Positions 63,200 to 64,000 of a stretch of 64,000 bases of DNA are shown here, one piece after another (the first letter of the stretch is position 1; every line of letters begins with the position of its first letter). The DNA is from Latilactobacillus sakei (GTDB lineage Bacteria > Bacillota > Bacilli > Lactobacillales > Lactobacillaceae), in the NCBI GenBank assembly GCA_002953655.1, contig CP025839.1:1178001-1242000 (forward strand). Direction: 5' to 3'. Below the pieces are notes generated by a model. It ran no database searches and was not told where the DNA came from. It was given only the letters and a program-made list of their open reading frames with translations. Position numbers and translations under genes: made by a program.

Positions 63200-64000
63200 T
63201 TTTCACTATCCTTTATTGTTGTTTGCAGTTTCTCACTTTGACCGGGACCGTATGACCAGGTTAACATGCCCTGCTGCGCCGTTAGCCAATAAGGCACTTT
63301 GGCTTCTTGCAAAGTCGTCAAAGTTTCCTGGTGCGGATGACCGTAACGATTCTCTCTGCCGGCTGAGATTAATGCGCCTTTTAAGTGCCATTTTTTAATC
63401 ACGGTAGGGTCACTAGCCGTTTTACTACCGTGATGGCCAACTTTTAAATAATCGACGGTTAACTGTGGATACCGCTCGACAATCGCCCGTTCGCCTTCTT
63501 GTTCTAAATCTCCTGTAAACAGCCAGCTGGCCCCGCCAATTTGTGCCTGTAAAACTAACGAATCACTATTTTCGCCTTTTCCAGGCTTAGTCGGTGCTAA
63601 GACGTTAAACTTTTGCGACCCGACTTTAAAAGCAGTCCCGGCTAAATAAGGCTCGATCTGCACCGTTGCTAAAAACGGTCGTATTTGCCTTTGAAATTGC
63701 CGATTTTGTGGTAACCCAGCAGCACAGATGATTCGATCAACACGAATTTGTTTCAAAACCTGATTCAAATCACCAATATGATCGGCATCCTGATGAGAAA
63801 GTGCCACCGCATCAATATGGTCTATCCCTTGGCTATAGAGGTAATTAACCGTTACTTTTTCCGCCCGCGAAACCTGTGCCCGTCGTTGCCAAGCTGCTTG
63901 CGGTAGCGCTAGGCGGCCACCAGTATCAATTAAAAGCTGATGCCGGTTAAACGGCGTCTGAATCAACAAACTATCACCCTGGCCGATATCAAACATGACC
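63196..64000 (-). CDS. comEC: ComEC competence protein, C-terminal part (continues beyond window)
   Basis: Only the metallo-beta-lactamase-like C-terminal domain of the DNA-uptake channel protein is inside the window; the frame is open to the right edge, so the membrane domain lies outside. Visible features are FDIGQGDSLLIQTPFNRHQLLIDTGG, the HxDxDH loop in LSHQDADHIGDL, DSLVLQAQ, FTGDLEQEGE and VDYLKVGHHGSKTASDP. The holA gene follows with coupled start, as in Bacillus. Whether the complete gene is intact cannot be judged. Confidence 0.92.
   Translation of the reverse strand, partial: VMFDIGQGDSLLIQTPFNRHQLLIDTGGRLALPQAAWQRRAQVSRAEKVTVNYLYSQGIDHIDAVALSHQDADHIGDLNQVLKQIRVDRIICAAGLPQNRQFQRQIRPFLATVQIEPYLAGTAFKVGSQKFNVLAPTKPGKGENSDSLVLQAQIGGASWLFTGDLEQEGERAIVERYPQLTVDYLKVGHHGSKTASDPTVIKKWHLKGALISAGRENRYGHPHQETLTTLQEAKVPYWLTAQQGMLTWSYGPGQSEKLQTTIKDSEK

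Overview
The window looks like an ordinary core-chromosome segment of a low-GC lactic acid bacterium. Gene order, protein sequences and base composition fit Latilactobacillus (L. sakei / L. curvatus group). This assignment is an inference from remembered gene content; no database was searched. Supporting signs are a pfk-pyk pair whose pyruvate kinase carries the extra C-terminal PEP-utiliser domain, a cysteine-free ribosomal protein L32, a Lactobacillales-type RNase J2, a CtsR box before clpB, CcpA (cre) sites and strong AGGAGG ribosome binding sites. I see no prophage, insertion sequence, CRISPR array, rRNA or tRNA.

Layout. 1-4.8 kb (accessory-like): the end of a YitT-family membrane protein, a secreted lytic polysaccharide monooxygenase, a frameshifted MFS exporter with a divergent PadR regulator, and a TPR protein. 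4.9-12.5 kb: the Bacillus-like cluster hup, der, rpsA, cmk, a LysM protein, recQ/recS and ypbB, with ferredoxin divergent. 12.5-19 kb: riboflavin transporter ribU behind an FMN riboswitch, then rluB-scpB-scpA-ribT-xerD-fur, cvfB and a DUF441 protein. 19-25.3 kb: pyk, pfk and dnaE. 25.4-29.3 kb: small membrane protein, lipoprotein, YjeM-like amino-acid permease, DUF1836 regulator and rpmF. 29.6-38 kb: clpB, a LapA-like protein, a short-chain dehydrogenase, RNase Z, OatA-like acyltransferase and obgE. 38-43 kb: a MupG/DUF871 protein divergent from the fructose operon fruR-fruK-fruA. 43-52.8 kb: rarA, UvrA-like ABC protein, MarR regulator, second YitT protein, uvrC, a glutamine-type ABC transporter (glnQ and a fused glnHP) and a 50-residue orphan gene. 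52.9-64 kb: a MazG-like protein, ysxC, clpX, tig, tuf, a TPR protein, rnjB, rpsO, rpsT, holA and the end of comEC.

How it works together. Most genes serve housekeeping: translation (rpsA, rpmF, rpsO, rpsT, tuf, tig, der, obgE, ysxC), chromosome upkeep (hup, scpAB, xerD, dnaE, holA, rarA, recQ, uvrC), protein quality control (clpB, clpX), glycolysis and sugar uptake (pfk, pyk, fruRKA) and RNA turnover (rnjB, rnz). Regulation readable in the DNA includes a complete FMN riboswitch with promoter and terminator, a perfect cre site in the fru promoter, one-mismatch and two-mismatch cre-like sites on the promoters of the DUF871 and LPMO genes, a perfect CtsR operator, inverted repeats before marR and padR, tandem palindromes before pfk, and many intrinsic terminators. 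Several start codons have been moved to the codon with a proper ribosome binding site; each entry says so.

I found no convincing wholly new system. The best leads are the carbon-catabolite-controlled LPMO, the DUF871/fru pairing, the DUF1836-YjeM region with repeated 8-mers, the pfk palindromes, the frameshifted exporter and the small orphan gene at 52.67 kb.
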